64,000 nucleotides of DNA from Rhynchopus sp. YZ270_cl-10 (taxonomy: Eukaryota > Euglenozoa > Diplonemea > Diplonemida > Diplonemidae): positions 372,001 to 436,000 of the forward strand of contig OZ037899.1 in the NCBI GenBank assembly GCA_964035575.1, in the 5' to 3' direction. The position numbers and the translations under genes were made by a program. The notes beneath the pieces were generated by a model that saw nothing but the letters and a program-made list of their open reading frames with translations, was not told the DNA's origin and made no database searches. Below are positions 54,291 to 64,000 of the stretch, one piece after another (positions within the stretch are counted from its first letter, which is position 1; each line of letters starts with the position of its first letter).

Positions 54291-55065
54291 TGACTAGTCA
54301 TGAAACAAGTGAACAGTAGTAACAACTGTTTTGCTGTAAAACCCGGTACCCAGACCCGCCGGCACATTGACCTCAAGTGTGACCCACACAGCGTGACACC
54401 GCAAAAACCACAACTAGGGATGAATAAACTTTTCACTCATTTCAGTTGCCATAACACCCATTTGCCGTGTAAACTAGCGCACCGTGGGAGGGGGGGAGGT
54501 CTTTCTTATTATGCTTAAACATTTTTTGGGTTGCTAATGACAACACTACGTTGTCACAATTATGACATGTCATTTGGGTTGCCATTGGCTGACTACCGCA
54601 CCGTGCGATATGCGCTCCTTACCATCAAAAGAAACCACCTTGTATATTAAAAATAAGGGGGGGCAGCGTCGAATGGTCAAATACCTTTCTCGAAAAAAAA
54701 AGCAGTATACCACACCATAACACACACGACGGACTAGTCAAGGGTACTGCATAGTGAAACTACCCATCGTAATGGCTAGTCGCTAACTCTACTCACGATC
54801 TCGTAAAACTAGTCAAAAAACACTAGTCATTTGGACTAGTAACACCACAGTCCCACGACTAATCCGCCGTGCACACGGCGACTACCCCCCCTCTGAAGGT
54901 GTAGGTACTGGGTAGGGTGAAAACATGAGGGGACCCACACACATGTAACTATTTTGTGTCAAACAAAACAAAAAAAAAATGGTTTTTTTAAAAAAGATAA
55001 ACCTCACAAAGACTCATCAACCACCCTATCACCCCCTTTCCCCACGCCCTTTCCAAACTAGTCCA
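54291..55065. repeat. cluster of ACTAGT palindromes
   Basis: About six ACTAGT hexamers plus near matches (GGCTAGTC, AACTAGCC) occur in about 800 bp, often as GACTAGTCA. This is far more than in the rest of the window by eye. Confidence 0.5.
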
Positions 55066-55197
55066 AGTACAGACCACGAGGAAGAAGACGCAAACAAAAA
55101 CAAAAAAATATCCCCCACTTTCTAACTAGCCATCCACGGACAAAAGCTTTGAAAAAAAGAAAAGATGAAGTAGAATTTATAACTGTCGTTCACATCA

Positions 55198-55551
55198 ATA
55201 CAGTTTTCCTTTAAAAAATCCTCACTCTCGTCACCACGTCCTGGGCTGGACGTTAAATTGCGGGCCCCTTTGTGGCACTTCCTCTTGAAATTCTACGAAC
55301 GTCCACCTGAGTGTGAGAGGTGCTCCCCCAGTGAAAAGGAGTTAGGTGACACCAGAACAAAATATTCGAATGGGCCTATAGTGTCTGTTCCTGTGCGGAA
55401 AAGAAATGAAAACTCTCACAGTGCCAATGGTGGCAACTGGACAAGTGTCCCTCGACCAGAAGTCGAATCCACACTTGCTCAACCCGACTTTGTCATTTTC
55501 TTTGACCAGTCAACCAAACAGTTGTCGAAGACGCTACTTTCAACGAAATAG
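55198..55551 (+). pseudogene. coding-like relic on the plus strand, unassigned
   Basis: An open frame of over 100 codons with no ATG start. It contains PECERCSPSEKELGD and QPDFVIFFDQSTKQLSK. Balanced base use and the CxxC pair suggest real coding ancestry, possibly a transposon protein. I recognise no family. Confidence 0.3.
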
Positions 55552-55954
55552 AATTCCAAGACAGAAGGCTCAGTTCATTTGCCGCATGAGGGTGAGGTGT
55601 TTTAGCAGTGTCTTCTTTCTTCAGTCATTAAAAAAAGTTACTTGTGTCTCTTCGTGTTGATAAGTATCGTGTGCATCCACAAAAAAAAAAAGCTTGTTAC
55701 TAGCCTTAGCCGCGTTGTTCTGTGTGGATAGCCGGGTCTTACTTTCCTCCCTTCCCCCCTTTTCAACATCCTCACCCATTTTCTACCTAACTTTTGCGGG
55801 AGTATTATTTTCGAGATTTCCCTTTTTTTTTTCTTTTTTTGCATTAGTTAGGACGTTTCCAACGTTTTTCTTTTGGCACCCACGGTTTTCGCAAAACGAA
55901 CCCCGCAAATAGAAATTGTCATAACCACATTTTTTTTTTTTTTTTTTTTTTTTT

Positions 55955-56698
55955 CAGTGTTTCCCAGCATCTCACCTAACTCTGAAAATAGGTGAGATTT
56001 TGCGGTTTTGCGGGTTTTTGTATAGGTGTGGCGAGCCCGGGCGCGCTTCGCGCGCCCGGGTCCCCACCTTAGCTCAAGTTGGGGGCCTCCGGCGGAATGC
56101 GAGAATTTCTCGGAGTTCGGCACTTCATTGATATTTGCACCAGGCACACGTGGTACACGAATTATCAGTAACCTCAGTACATTTACAAAATAAACGGCGG
56201 TCATGGCAGTCATGGCAGGCATGGCACCCAAGCGAAGCCACGGTACGCAACATTTCTAAAAATTGTTGACATAAATGTCACTGTCGTTGGAAGATTGGGG
56301 GGTCAGCTTGTTTTTGTGCCCAAAATTTCTCAGCACTGCTGACCAGGGACATTGGGAACATAGGGATTTTTGCGGAGCAAAAAAAAATCAAACAAATGGC
56401 GCCGCAGGCGAAAAAAAATTAGGGTACAGTGTAAAAATCTATCTTTTTTACAGCACATAGTCACACACCTAACCCTTTTTTGCGGAGCAAAAAAGGGAAA
56501 ATGGCGCCGCAGGCAAAAAAAAATTGAGGTACAGCCTGGATGGTGCGGTCAGCAACCCAGTTCCCATGGTACTCCCGTGGTTCAACCATGATTTTTTTTT
56601 TTTTTTTTTCCTGCAGGTGAGATTTCTCACCTCACTTTTTTTTTTTTTTTTTTTTTTGTGAGATTTCTCACCCCAAAATCTCACCGTGGGAAACACTG
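55955..56698. mobile_element. hAT-like non-autonomous transposon (744 bp)
   Basis: The ends CAGTGTTTCCCA are inverted at both sides, a typical hAT terminus. It sits in a T run, so the target repeat (T-rich 8 bp) cannot be proved. Inside are an 11-bp-stem hairpin with TTC loop at 56036-56060, the AGCGAAGCCACGGTACGCAA unit at 56231, and the GGA-loop hairpins at 56366 and 56474. The part 56080-56290 matches the eL22 intron element, and 56370-56600 matches the inverse of 52790-53010. Confidence 0.78.
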
Positions 56699-58005
56699 CT
56701 TTTTTTGCTCCCTTTCTTTTTCCTTTGGATTACAATAGGATATGGCATTTGTTTGCGGATAACAAAGGAACAACAGCTCCTGTTACAACCCTCCCCCCTT
56801 AAATTCGTCCATAGGATGACTCTAAGTGGAAATGCCATATCTTGTAAGAGGAGCGCCATTGACGATGGAAACCTCCGTAAATTCGGTATTTTACGCCAGA
56901 AAAAGGGTGGGATGTTGAAGGGGCTTCTCTCTTGGTAAGTGAAGCGGAAGAGAACGAAAGAGAAAATAAAGAGCGAAAGTCAAAAAAAAAAAAAAAAGAA
57001 AGAAAGAAAGTGAAAAACACAGTGAGGGGTTTTGTTAGGGGGGGTTTTAAAGAAGGAGAGAAAAAAATGGAACTAGAAACATAAAGCCCTCTCGTGACAG
57101 CGTACCAGAAGAAAAAAAGGGGGGAAATGCACACATTTTATCGAACCCTCGGAGTGTTGCATATTGGGAGTTGCCGACAGGGAAAACTGTAAGCAGGTAC
57201 AGTCAAAAAAGAAGAGGAAAAAAAAAATAGGTGGTCCCTTTTAGAATAATTTTAAAATGTGTGGTTTAAAAGTCAAAAATGGACAAAACAGGGTTGGGTG
57301 TACAAAGAGAGTGTACAAACTCTTAGGGGGAGACAATGATGGAATAATCCCGGGAGGTCTGCAAATAGTGGAGTTCATCCTCGGGTGTCTACACTAAAAC
57401 AACCAAGTTTTCAAAAAAAAAAAAAAAAAATCCTAAAAAAAAAAATCCATAAAATCCCATAAAATCCCTGCACGTAGACGTGCAGAGCACTTTGAACTTT
57501 CCTCCCAGAGTGGCGTACCTTCTGCCTGCATCATTAGGTGGACCTAGCTCCACCTACAAGTTGTTCAAATTCAGTGAAGTCACAGAAAGCCGCTCTGTGC
57601 AACGCAGATGACTGGATGAAGGAAGGGTTCCCCTTACGTGGCGAGGTATTGGAATCCACTTTTTGGAACACTTTTTCAACCCTCCTGCCGTCTGTGGAAG
57701 CTACACGAGTGTGAACAACTTGTCCAAACAGACAAGTGGAACGCTAGATACATCTCGTAACTTTACACCCCTTTGACGGCAGAGGCGTCACCCCCACTGG
57801 TCTGGGGTAGAAGGGCGATCTTTTACTTTATTTATGGGGTAATTTCTGCAATACTCAAACCTTCCCTGAACTGAAATGACCAACCTGAAAGACAGAAATC
57901 CCATAAAATCCAAAAAAATCCAAAAAAAAAAAAAAAATCCCGGTGTGACATCATTGCTGCAATTTGGGGGGAGGGGGCAAATCTTAATAATATTTAAGTT
58001 TTTTT

Positions 58006-58479
58006 TCACCTGCCCCCGCTTTTGGGAAGACGGGCGTACACGTGGGGGTGTTCACAGTTCGCTCCCTTTTCACATTTCCCGTAGTGAAAGGAGGTACACT
58101 TCTCGTGGAACTCCGGATAGGTCCTCCAAAGTGTGCTGCAGACGGAGCATTTTAGGACCAACTTCCCACGCTTTTTGGCTTGCTTCGTCCAGCAGTTGTG
58201 CGGGCAGGGACGCACCACCTCTGACTCTCGGGGCACCCGGCGCACACGTAACAGCAGACCACCATTTTCACCTTCACCACCTTCACCCTCAGCCTCCCCC
58301 CTGCCAAACACAACCTCATCTTCCTCGTGGTCTGAGGAGAAGGCGCCGTCGGTAGTATCCTGTGGCTCTGTGACTAAAGGCGGAGGTCCTCCTGTCGAAG
58401 CCTCGGCTGGCTGCAGCGCAGCATCCAGGGGGGAGTCGGAAGAGTGGCGCAGGCAGCGCATAAACAGCAGGTCATGCAT
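58006..58479 (-). CDS. zinc-ribbon plus CCCH zinc-finger protein, copy 3 (diverged)
   Basis: A 157-residue reading. The shared block RRVPRESEVVRPCPHN, KKRGKLVLKCSVCSTLWRTY and the CCCH finger (KCTSFHYGKCEKGANCEHPH, spacing 7-5-3) are kept. The N-terminal acidic region is different, and the protein ends soon after the finger (ARLPKSGGR) without the RWSHDPYS tail. The frame stays open upstream of the first Met for about 20 codons, and CCCAAACAG just inside that stretch could be a splice acceptor, so an upstream exon may exist. It is older than the copy 1/copy 2 split. The three genes are about 5 kb apart in the repeat-rich part. Confidence 0.8.
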   Translation of the reverse strand: MHDLLFMRCLRHSSDSPLDAALQPAEASTGGPPPLVTEPQDTTDGAFSSDHEEDEVVFGRGEAEGEGGEGENGGLLLRVRRVPRESEVVRPCPHNCWTKQAKKRGKLVLKCSVCSTLWRTYPEFHEKCTSFHYGKCEKGANCEHPHVYARLPKSGGR

Positions 58480-58936
58480 CTCAGCATCTCCCTCCCGGTA
58501 GCCGGAGGGAGCCTCCGCACCTCTGTTTGGGTGAATGTTAGAGAATTATAAATATGTGCCTTATATGGATGGTGTGGGGCGGTGGTTGTGTAGGGGATGG
58601 GGGGGAGGGGGAGGAGGAGGAGGGGAAGGCAAAAAAAAAAAAGTCGGTTTTAGTGAAATAATGCTATTTTTTCTCATTTTGGGGCAAAACTGCCGGAAAA
58701 TAAAACACCTAAAAAAATACAAATGATGAAAAATTCAAGTAGGGCATGGAGCATGGCACGCCTGGAAAGACGGAGACCAAACTCTTGAGATATTTTGCTG
58801 GGGGATTTTTTCGGGTTCGCAAGACAGACAAGATGGCCATGGAACCCTTCGATATGATCATTGCAACACAGTAGCTACCACGGTCCCTCTTTTTTGCAAT
58901 TTTTTTTTTTTTTTTTTGCTGGGTTCCTTCTCCCTT

Positions 58937-59590
58937 TACCGGCCGCGTATATATTACGTCGCGTACTAATTAAGTCGGTTAGGGCAAATGCCGACTTAAT
59001 TAGTACGCGACGTAATAAGTGTGCGACGTAATTAATTTTTGGAAGAAAAACAAAATCTACGTACAAGGTGAGTGGGAAGGGTTTCTGGGATTCTCTTGGT
59101 GTTGGCGTGTTGTCCCTCGGCCCTTTACAAGGTTACATTAGACAGAGATTGCAGCATGCAAACGTTTTTTTAATGTTTGTTGAAATATGAATGAATGGCT
59201 CAGATTGTGGATTTGAGGAACTCCATTGGCACTTCCCACTCCTCTTGAGCATACGGAGGTGCTAGACGCACTGTGGCAGAGTTCTCACCGATTTCTTCCA
59301 CCTTACCCTGTGCCGTCTACATGCGCCGCGTGTTGGGTTTGTTCTCCTCCTCGTTCACACGATCTGCGATGGCCTTCGAGATTGTGTGGGTTTGGTGGTA
59401 TCCCCCCAGTGATGTGCCCACACCAGCTGTGTTTCAACATGATTACCCCCACTTTTTTTCACCTTACGGTGTGTACTAATTACGTCGCTTTTTGGTCGCC
59501 CGAGGGCCCCCAAAAAGCGACTTAATTAGTGCGCGACGTAATAAGTACCCCCCGTAATAAATACGCGACGTAATATGTACGCGGCCGGTA
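58937..59590. mobile_element. 654-bp inverted-repeat element with subterminal hairpins (TA-type target possible)
   Basis: The ends TACCGGCCGCGTAYATATTA are inverted with one mismatch over about 29 bp. The boundary fits a TA target (TA/CCGGCC...GGCCGG/TA). Each end also carries its own long hairpin: 58953-59015 (26-bp arms, 12-base loop) and about 59465-59550 (arms ACTAATTAMGTCGC plus TTTTTGG). GCGACGTAATA repeats six or more times. There is no convincing transposase inside. Confidence 0.8.
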
Positions 59591-60154
59591 CTATGTGCAG
59601 CCTCCCTCCCCACCCTATTCCCTGGATACCGCTCTCTACCCAACTGCAGTATTGATGTGCACACGACCAGTAGGTATGAGAGGTTCTTGCGGGGCTTCAA
59701 TAGCATATTTCACAACTCTTTTTCACAAGGGGTTCGCCCAAGGGTTGGTATGTCGCCTTTTCTTTTGCAATTTTGCATCGAGGTAACGAGAAGCGTGTAT
59801 ACGCAGCGCCGTCCTTCGCATCAGTTGCACAACCCCTGCTACACAGCGAAGACTATTTTGCGTGGAGAAACTCTGGCATCATAGACCCTGATAATTCCAT
59901 CAAAAAAAAAAGAGAAAAGTTCGATTTCGGCCTCGAAAATACCCGTGACACCGATTTGTCACGGTACTTTGTCACGGAATTTTTTTGAAAGATTCGATTT
60001 CGTGACAAAAAAAAATCGATTTCGTGACAAGCCGATTTTTTCATTGACACACAAAATTCAATTTAGTGACAAATGACTTTTTTCATTGACAAAAAAAAAT
60101 TCGATTTCGTGACAAATCCATTTTTTCATTGACAAAAAAATGTCATTGAAAAAA

Positions 60155-60461
60155 ACCTGCGCTGTTCGACTACATGGGCAGCAACGACGTGGCACGCTGC
60201 AACAACTGCACGGCAAAAGCAAAGGCGACACTGAAACACATGTTCAAAGTGTGTTCAGCCACCAAGGCACTAAGGACAGACCTACTGCCAAACAAGTCGC
60301 TCAAGTTCTTACTGCTAGAGCAACCCCAGTTGTGCCTGAAGTACATCAGCGCGGCAAAACTGACAGAGGCCAGCCTGCCTGAACTCGTGCGGAGCAACAC
60401 CTACTGAGGAGACGCCGGCCAAAACTTGAAACAATAAAGACAAGGAAAAAAAAAAAAAAAC
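60155..60461 (+). mobile_element. LINE (non-LTR retrotransposon) 3' end fragment with poly-A
   Basis: The plus strand encodes about 80 residues ending in a stop at 60405-60407. It includes CNNCTAKAKATLKHMFKVC, a CxxC...H...C motif of the type found at the C-terminus of many LINE ORF2 proteins, followed by helices (LKFLLLEQPQLCLKYI). An AATAAA-like signal and a 16-base A run follow within 40 bp. It is strongly 5'-truncated. The left end joins the terminal repeat of the surrounding element directly. Confidence 0.6.
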
Positions 60462-60707
60462 CACGAACAAAAAGCAAGCCCAGGATGTACCTGCGGCACC
60501 ACGACCAGCGCAACTGACGGTTGCGAAGACAATACATGTGCGGAACGCCGTCTTCTACGAAGACGTGTGTTACACTTTCAAACATACTTTTTACTTTTCA
60601 AAAAAAAAAAAACAACAAAAAAACAGAAAAAAAACAAAAAAAAAAAAAAAAAAAAAAAAAAGCAAAAAAAAAAAAACAAAAAAAAACAAATCATTGATTT
60701 TCCTTTT

Positions 60708-60753
60708 AATTTATAAAGTGCCCAGGCCCCGGGGCTTGGGTGCACTTTATAAA
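60708..60753. repeat. near-perfect palindrome of about 46 bp
   Basis: TTTATAAAGTGC and CCAGGCCCC on the left pair with GGGGCTTGG and GTGCACTTTATAAA on the right, with a small bulge. Confidence 0.75.
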
Positions 60754-63335
60754 TTTTTTTTTTTTTTTATCATATTTTTTTTTTCCTTTTGACTCCGTGG
60801 TTAACCTCGTGTGAGGTTGCGCGGAGTTCGCAGTCAGGCCAGGGAGCCACGTAACAAGGCTCGACTGCCACATAGTGGGGGGAGATCTGTGCAGCCTGTA
60901 TGTTCCCCCCGATTTTCGTGGTAAATGGGGAGGCGCTTCCGTTTAACGGCAACCCACAAGAGTAGAACAACAACCAAACTTTTGAGAAACAGACGCCAAT
61001 GAGACCTAGAGTCTCTCTTCTTACTTGTGTGCTACAGACAAACATGACAACGCTAACCACGACTGCCACGGCAGAGCGGGGTCCCTAACGGTTCACTGGG
61101 GGGGATCCACATAGATAAAGAAAACAAAAAATACGAAAGCAAGGAAGAAAACCAGTAAAAAAAAAAAAAAAAAAAAAAAAATGGAATTTGTCAAGGAAAA
61201 AGTCGTGACAGCCAACCCGCCAGTCACTGAAAAGTGACCAGACAGCCACTTGACAAACACAAAAGAGGCCATTCTTGAGCTGTCTAGAAACCTAAGGGCA
61301 GAGACTGAAGACACAAGGTATGATAACTTTATGATTATGCAAGACTTAGTATATCGCGAACACGGTCAGGCTTGCACGCCTCTGGCCAGAGGCCAGCCCC
61401 ACTAAATGATATGCAGCAGACACTCATTGCAGATTTCATTTTCATTCGGTAAAAAATTAATGGGTGCGCACGTTTCTATACCTAATACCCCAACCCTCAC
61501 CCATACATTCCATTACACACACCAAAACAGATCGAATCCACCAGCGCATGCGACGGAAGCAGATTCAGATTGTGGTTTGATAAGCAGAGTTCGGTTATTA
61601 TGGTGGTGGAAAGGGGGGTGGGAACACTTTGTCAGTCACTGCTATAGCCATTAACCAGGGAGCATAGCTAGTGCAAGAAATTCGACTTTGGAAACCTTCC
61701 GGAAAGTCTGTCCTCTGCTTCCGGAGGACTAGACACAAGAAAATATTGTTTGTTCCCCCAGAAAACCAGTGCACAATTCACACTCCTTGTGGGTGGTCTT
61801 GTTGCCTTTTCGTCATAGTAATTTTGGCCCAGGCATGCTCTTGAAGCATGACAATTTAGTGTGTATGGGGCAGGGTGTTGTTTTGTTCTGAATTCTCTTT
61901 GTTATAACATCTAAGTCAATCGCGGGTGGTGGTTTGTGTAGCGTGAGGCACTCTTTTTAACAAACTTCCTGCAGTTGCTATGCACTGTTATTTCTTCGGA
62001 TTTATCATCATACAGCGTAACATAGTGGATTCGCCTGGTCGACACAACCTTTGATAGATATGGGATAACCAACCCCCTTCGACCCCTCGTGGGTTCACTG
62101 AACAAGCCCTAGTGGTAGTTAAACGCGATTGACATTTACATTCCTAGAGATGAAAGAACAAGATAACACTTCTGTACCCGCGCATCAAAATTGTGGAAAA
62201 CTTTGCACCCCAAACACCCTCAACAACGCCCGCCAAAAGGCGCCCCTTGTTGCTGGGAGTTGGTTCTCATGTTTGATACACTGCACAGCAGGCATTCCTC
62301 TGAGTCCAACGCATGTTTGGCCTGTCTGCGGCGTTGTACTTAAGGTGCACGAAGACAGGGTCTGGTGGTAAATTTTGCGTAGTACTGCGACGTGGTACTA
62401 CGTGGGTCTGGGAACCTGGTACCTGGGTACAGGATATTTGTTGTCAAAGACATCTTCCACCATGCATTGAGGAGGGTAAGACAGTGTTCGCAGTTTCTAC
62501 CTGATAGCATTACAACATTTAACTTCTCCACGGGGGTCTTGGGCCGTTCACTCGGTTCTACCTTGACTACCGGAAGATATTCTTGAGGCCTTTCTGGTCT
62601 CTAGAATATCCGGTCTTCCCGAACGGAGGCACACTTTGTGTGTTACTACGACCTGGCAATTTCCAGCAGTAGGTTAAGTAATCTTTCTTGTAAATTGTTG
62701 GATCATTATCTCCTCAGTGCATGAATGCCCCACGTGACTGGACACTTTTGTGTTTGTCATGTGGAGCTGTGGTTGCTCTTTCACGACTTTTATCCTTGTA
62801 TCCAGTGTACCCAGTACCCAGTGCCCTGTCACGACTTTTTCCGTGACAAAAAGTTTGGTTTCCTTGACAAAATCCATTTTTTCATTGACATTTTTTTGTC
62901 ACTGAATTTTTGGATTTGTCACGAAATCGAATTTTTTTTTGTCAATGAAAAAATCGGTTTGTCACGAAATCGAATTTTGTGTGTCAATGAAAAAATTGGT
63001 TTGTCACGAAATCGATTTTTTTTTGTCACGAAATCGAATCTTTCAAAAAAATTCCGTGACAAAATTCCGTGACAAATCGGTGTCACGGTAATTTTCGAGG
63101 CCGAAATCGAACTTTTCTCAAAAAAAAAAAAGGCATGGCAATTCCAACTTTAGCCTCCAATAAGTTCCAACCACAGCAGGGAAAGACAACGCGGCATACG
63201 CCCCTCCTTCCACTCCCGGTCAACAGCACTTCCCCTCCCACCCCCATTAGTAGTCCCTTCTACCACTCCCACTGGTGGGAAACAGCTGCCCTCACAAAGA
63301 ATACCCTCAAGACCCCAGGGAAGCGTTCGGGCAAA

Positions 63336-63450
63336 GTTGACTTCAAATACAAAGCCCTCGCGTGACCGTATACCTTTGGTATGGCCGGCTATACCGGGGG
63401 GTCGACACCCAACAGTGCAGTCCTACAATACATTTCGTGGTTTACATCTG
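63336..63450 (-). repeat. GAGAGG-core element, subfamily C
   Basis: The plus strand reads TTGACTTCAAATACAAAGCC, CTCGCGTGACCGTATACCTT, GGCTATACCGGGGGGTCGAC and TACATTTCGTGGTTTACATC. Two stem positions changed together (GTATACC...GGTATGG) relative to other copies. Confidence 0.75.
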
Positions 63451-63489
63451 GTTAAACAAAACCCTCCGAGACTGCAGGGTGTATCTCCA

Positions 63490-63565
63490 GGTAGTTTCTC
63501 AAAGTATGCCCCCCTCCCTCTCCGGAATCGAACCCTAATTCCCCGTTACCCGTGTTATCAAAACA
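63490..63565 (-). rRNA. small-subunit (18S) rRNA-like fragment
   Basis: The minus strand contains ACGGGTAACGGGGAATTAGG immediately followed by GTTCGATTCCGGAGAGGGAG, 40 bases of the most conserved stretch of eukaryotic 18S rRNA. After a short break come TGAGAAAC and TACC, again as in 18S (TGAGAAACGGCTACC) but with bases missing or added. The flanks on either side do not look like the rest of 18S, and a subfamily C repeat begins 40 bp on. I read this as a broken rRNA piece. A very divergent true gene is the alternative. Confidence 0.6.
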
Positions 63566-64000
63566 CTGTCGACAAGGGCCGTGACGTCGTCTCGATTAGC
63601 TTTCCCATTATCCGTCCACGTTTGCGCAGAGAGTCTGCCCGCTCACCAAGCAGCCCTGACAGCCCACTCCTCTTCAGTGTACAATATTTCCGAGAAAATA
63701 AACACCTTATTCTTGCATAATTTTTGGAGAATCACTCAGGTCAGTTGTAACCTGCGGTGCACCCGCATCCGGATAGCATTCATCCCCAATGTATGTAAGG
63801 TCTTTTAACACAATCCTCAGGAACCTGCTTCATCTCGCCTGCATCCATGGAACATTCAATACCCCCTCCCTCAATGCACAAAACAAGTGGCCAGTGGAGT
63901 ACCCTTCGGTGTTTCGTTGCGAGAGTACACAAGGCCGTGTCTCCTTCCTCCACCAACCCACGTCATATCTTTTCCAGAAATGTGTCGGAAGGACATGCAA

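Larger units (their letters stand above)
54121..58005. other. 3.9 kb gene-poor region
   Basis: It contains a cluster of ACTAGT sites (54291-55065), a plus-strand coding-like relic (55198-55551), a hAT-like element (55955-56698), a partial subfamily C element near 57072, and a moderately GC-rich stretch (57470-57790) bordered on both sides by CCATAAAATCC blocks that I cannot assign. Confidence 0.55.
59912..63119. mobile_element. 3.2 kb element with about 240-bp terminal inverted repeats
   Basis: 59912-60153 and 62883-63119 are inverted copies, starting GAGAAAAGTTCGATTTCGGC. Both arms contain tandem variants of ATTTCGTGACAAA alternating with TTTTTTCATTGACA. Each outer end abuts an A run, so the target duplication is hidden. 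The interior (60.5-62.8 kb) has no long frame; the only recognisable piece is a LINE 3' end next to the left arm. The superfamily is unclear. Arms differ by a few percent plus small gaps. Confidence 0.82.

Overview
The window looks like nuclear DNA of a unicellular eukaryote, most probably a euglenozoan (a diplonemid or a relative of kinetoplastids). I infer this from the layout and from gene families, not from a database match. All 20 protein genes I can support lie on the minus strand over the full 64 kb, as expected for long one-way transcription units. Most are single-exon. Three clear GT-AG introns show that conventional splicing is present. The families fit: a triple array of amastin-like four-helix membrane proteins, a calpain-like protein that has lost its catalytic cysteine, an alpha/beta hydrolase of the S9-like type common in trypanosomatids, and flagellar/cytoskeletal candidates. 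A dinoflagellate, which also has one-way gene clusters, is the main alternative.

Layout. 0-24.5 kb and 28-38.8 kb are gene-bearing: EF-hand protein (runs off the left edge), alpha/beta hydrolase, FKBP-TPR protein, ankyrin protein, two copies of ribosomal protein eL22, coiled-coil protein, glutaredoxin-like protein, calpain-like protein, LYR-motif SDH assembly factor, a secreted protein and a large proline-rich protein of unknown role, a katanin-like AAA ATPase with an unusual extra domain, a lysine-rich nucleolar-type protein, three amastin-like proteins, and a small PPR-like protein. 24.4-28.1 kb and 38.8-64 kb are mostly repeats and transposon remains, with only three paralogous zinc-finger genes (48.3, 53.6 and 58.0 kb) and a short SSU rRNA-like snippet at the right edge.

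Repeats dominate the spacers. (1) A superfamily of short elements with a GAGAGG core in a small hairpin occurs in most spacers; every copy I found reads in the same direction as the genes. (2) A set of short perfect inverted repeats with a 3-base spacer uses many different stems but almost always the C(GNA)G triloop, the class known to give very stable DNA mini-hairpins. (3) At least three hAT-type non-autonomous transposons have recognisable CAG...CTG ends, two with clear target duplications, and a hAT transposase fragment lies at 46.6 kb. (4) Further inverted-repeat elements of several kinds are present: one 1.37 kb element with a 6-bp target duplication, two with TA-type ends, and one 3.2 kb element with about 240-bp terminal repeats and a LINE 3' end next to its left arm.

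The genes do not form one pathway. They look like ordinary housekeeping, mitochondrial, flagellar and surface functions in a polycistronic order, with tandem duplication (amastin-like, eL22) and dispersed duplication (zinc-finger genes) as the main local evolution.
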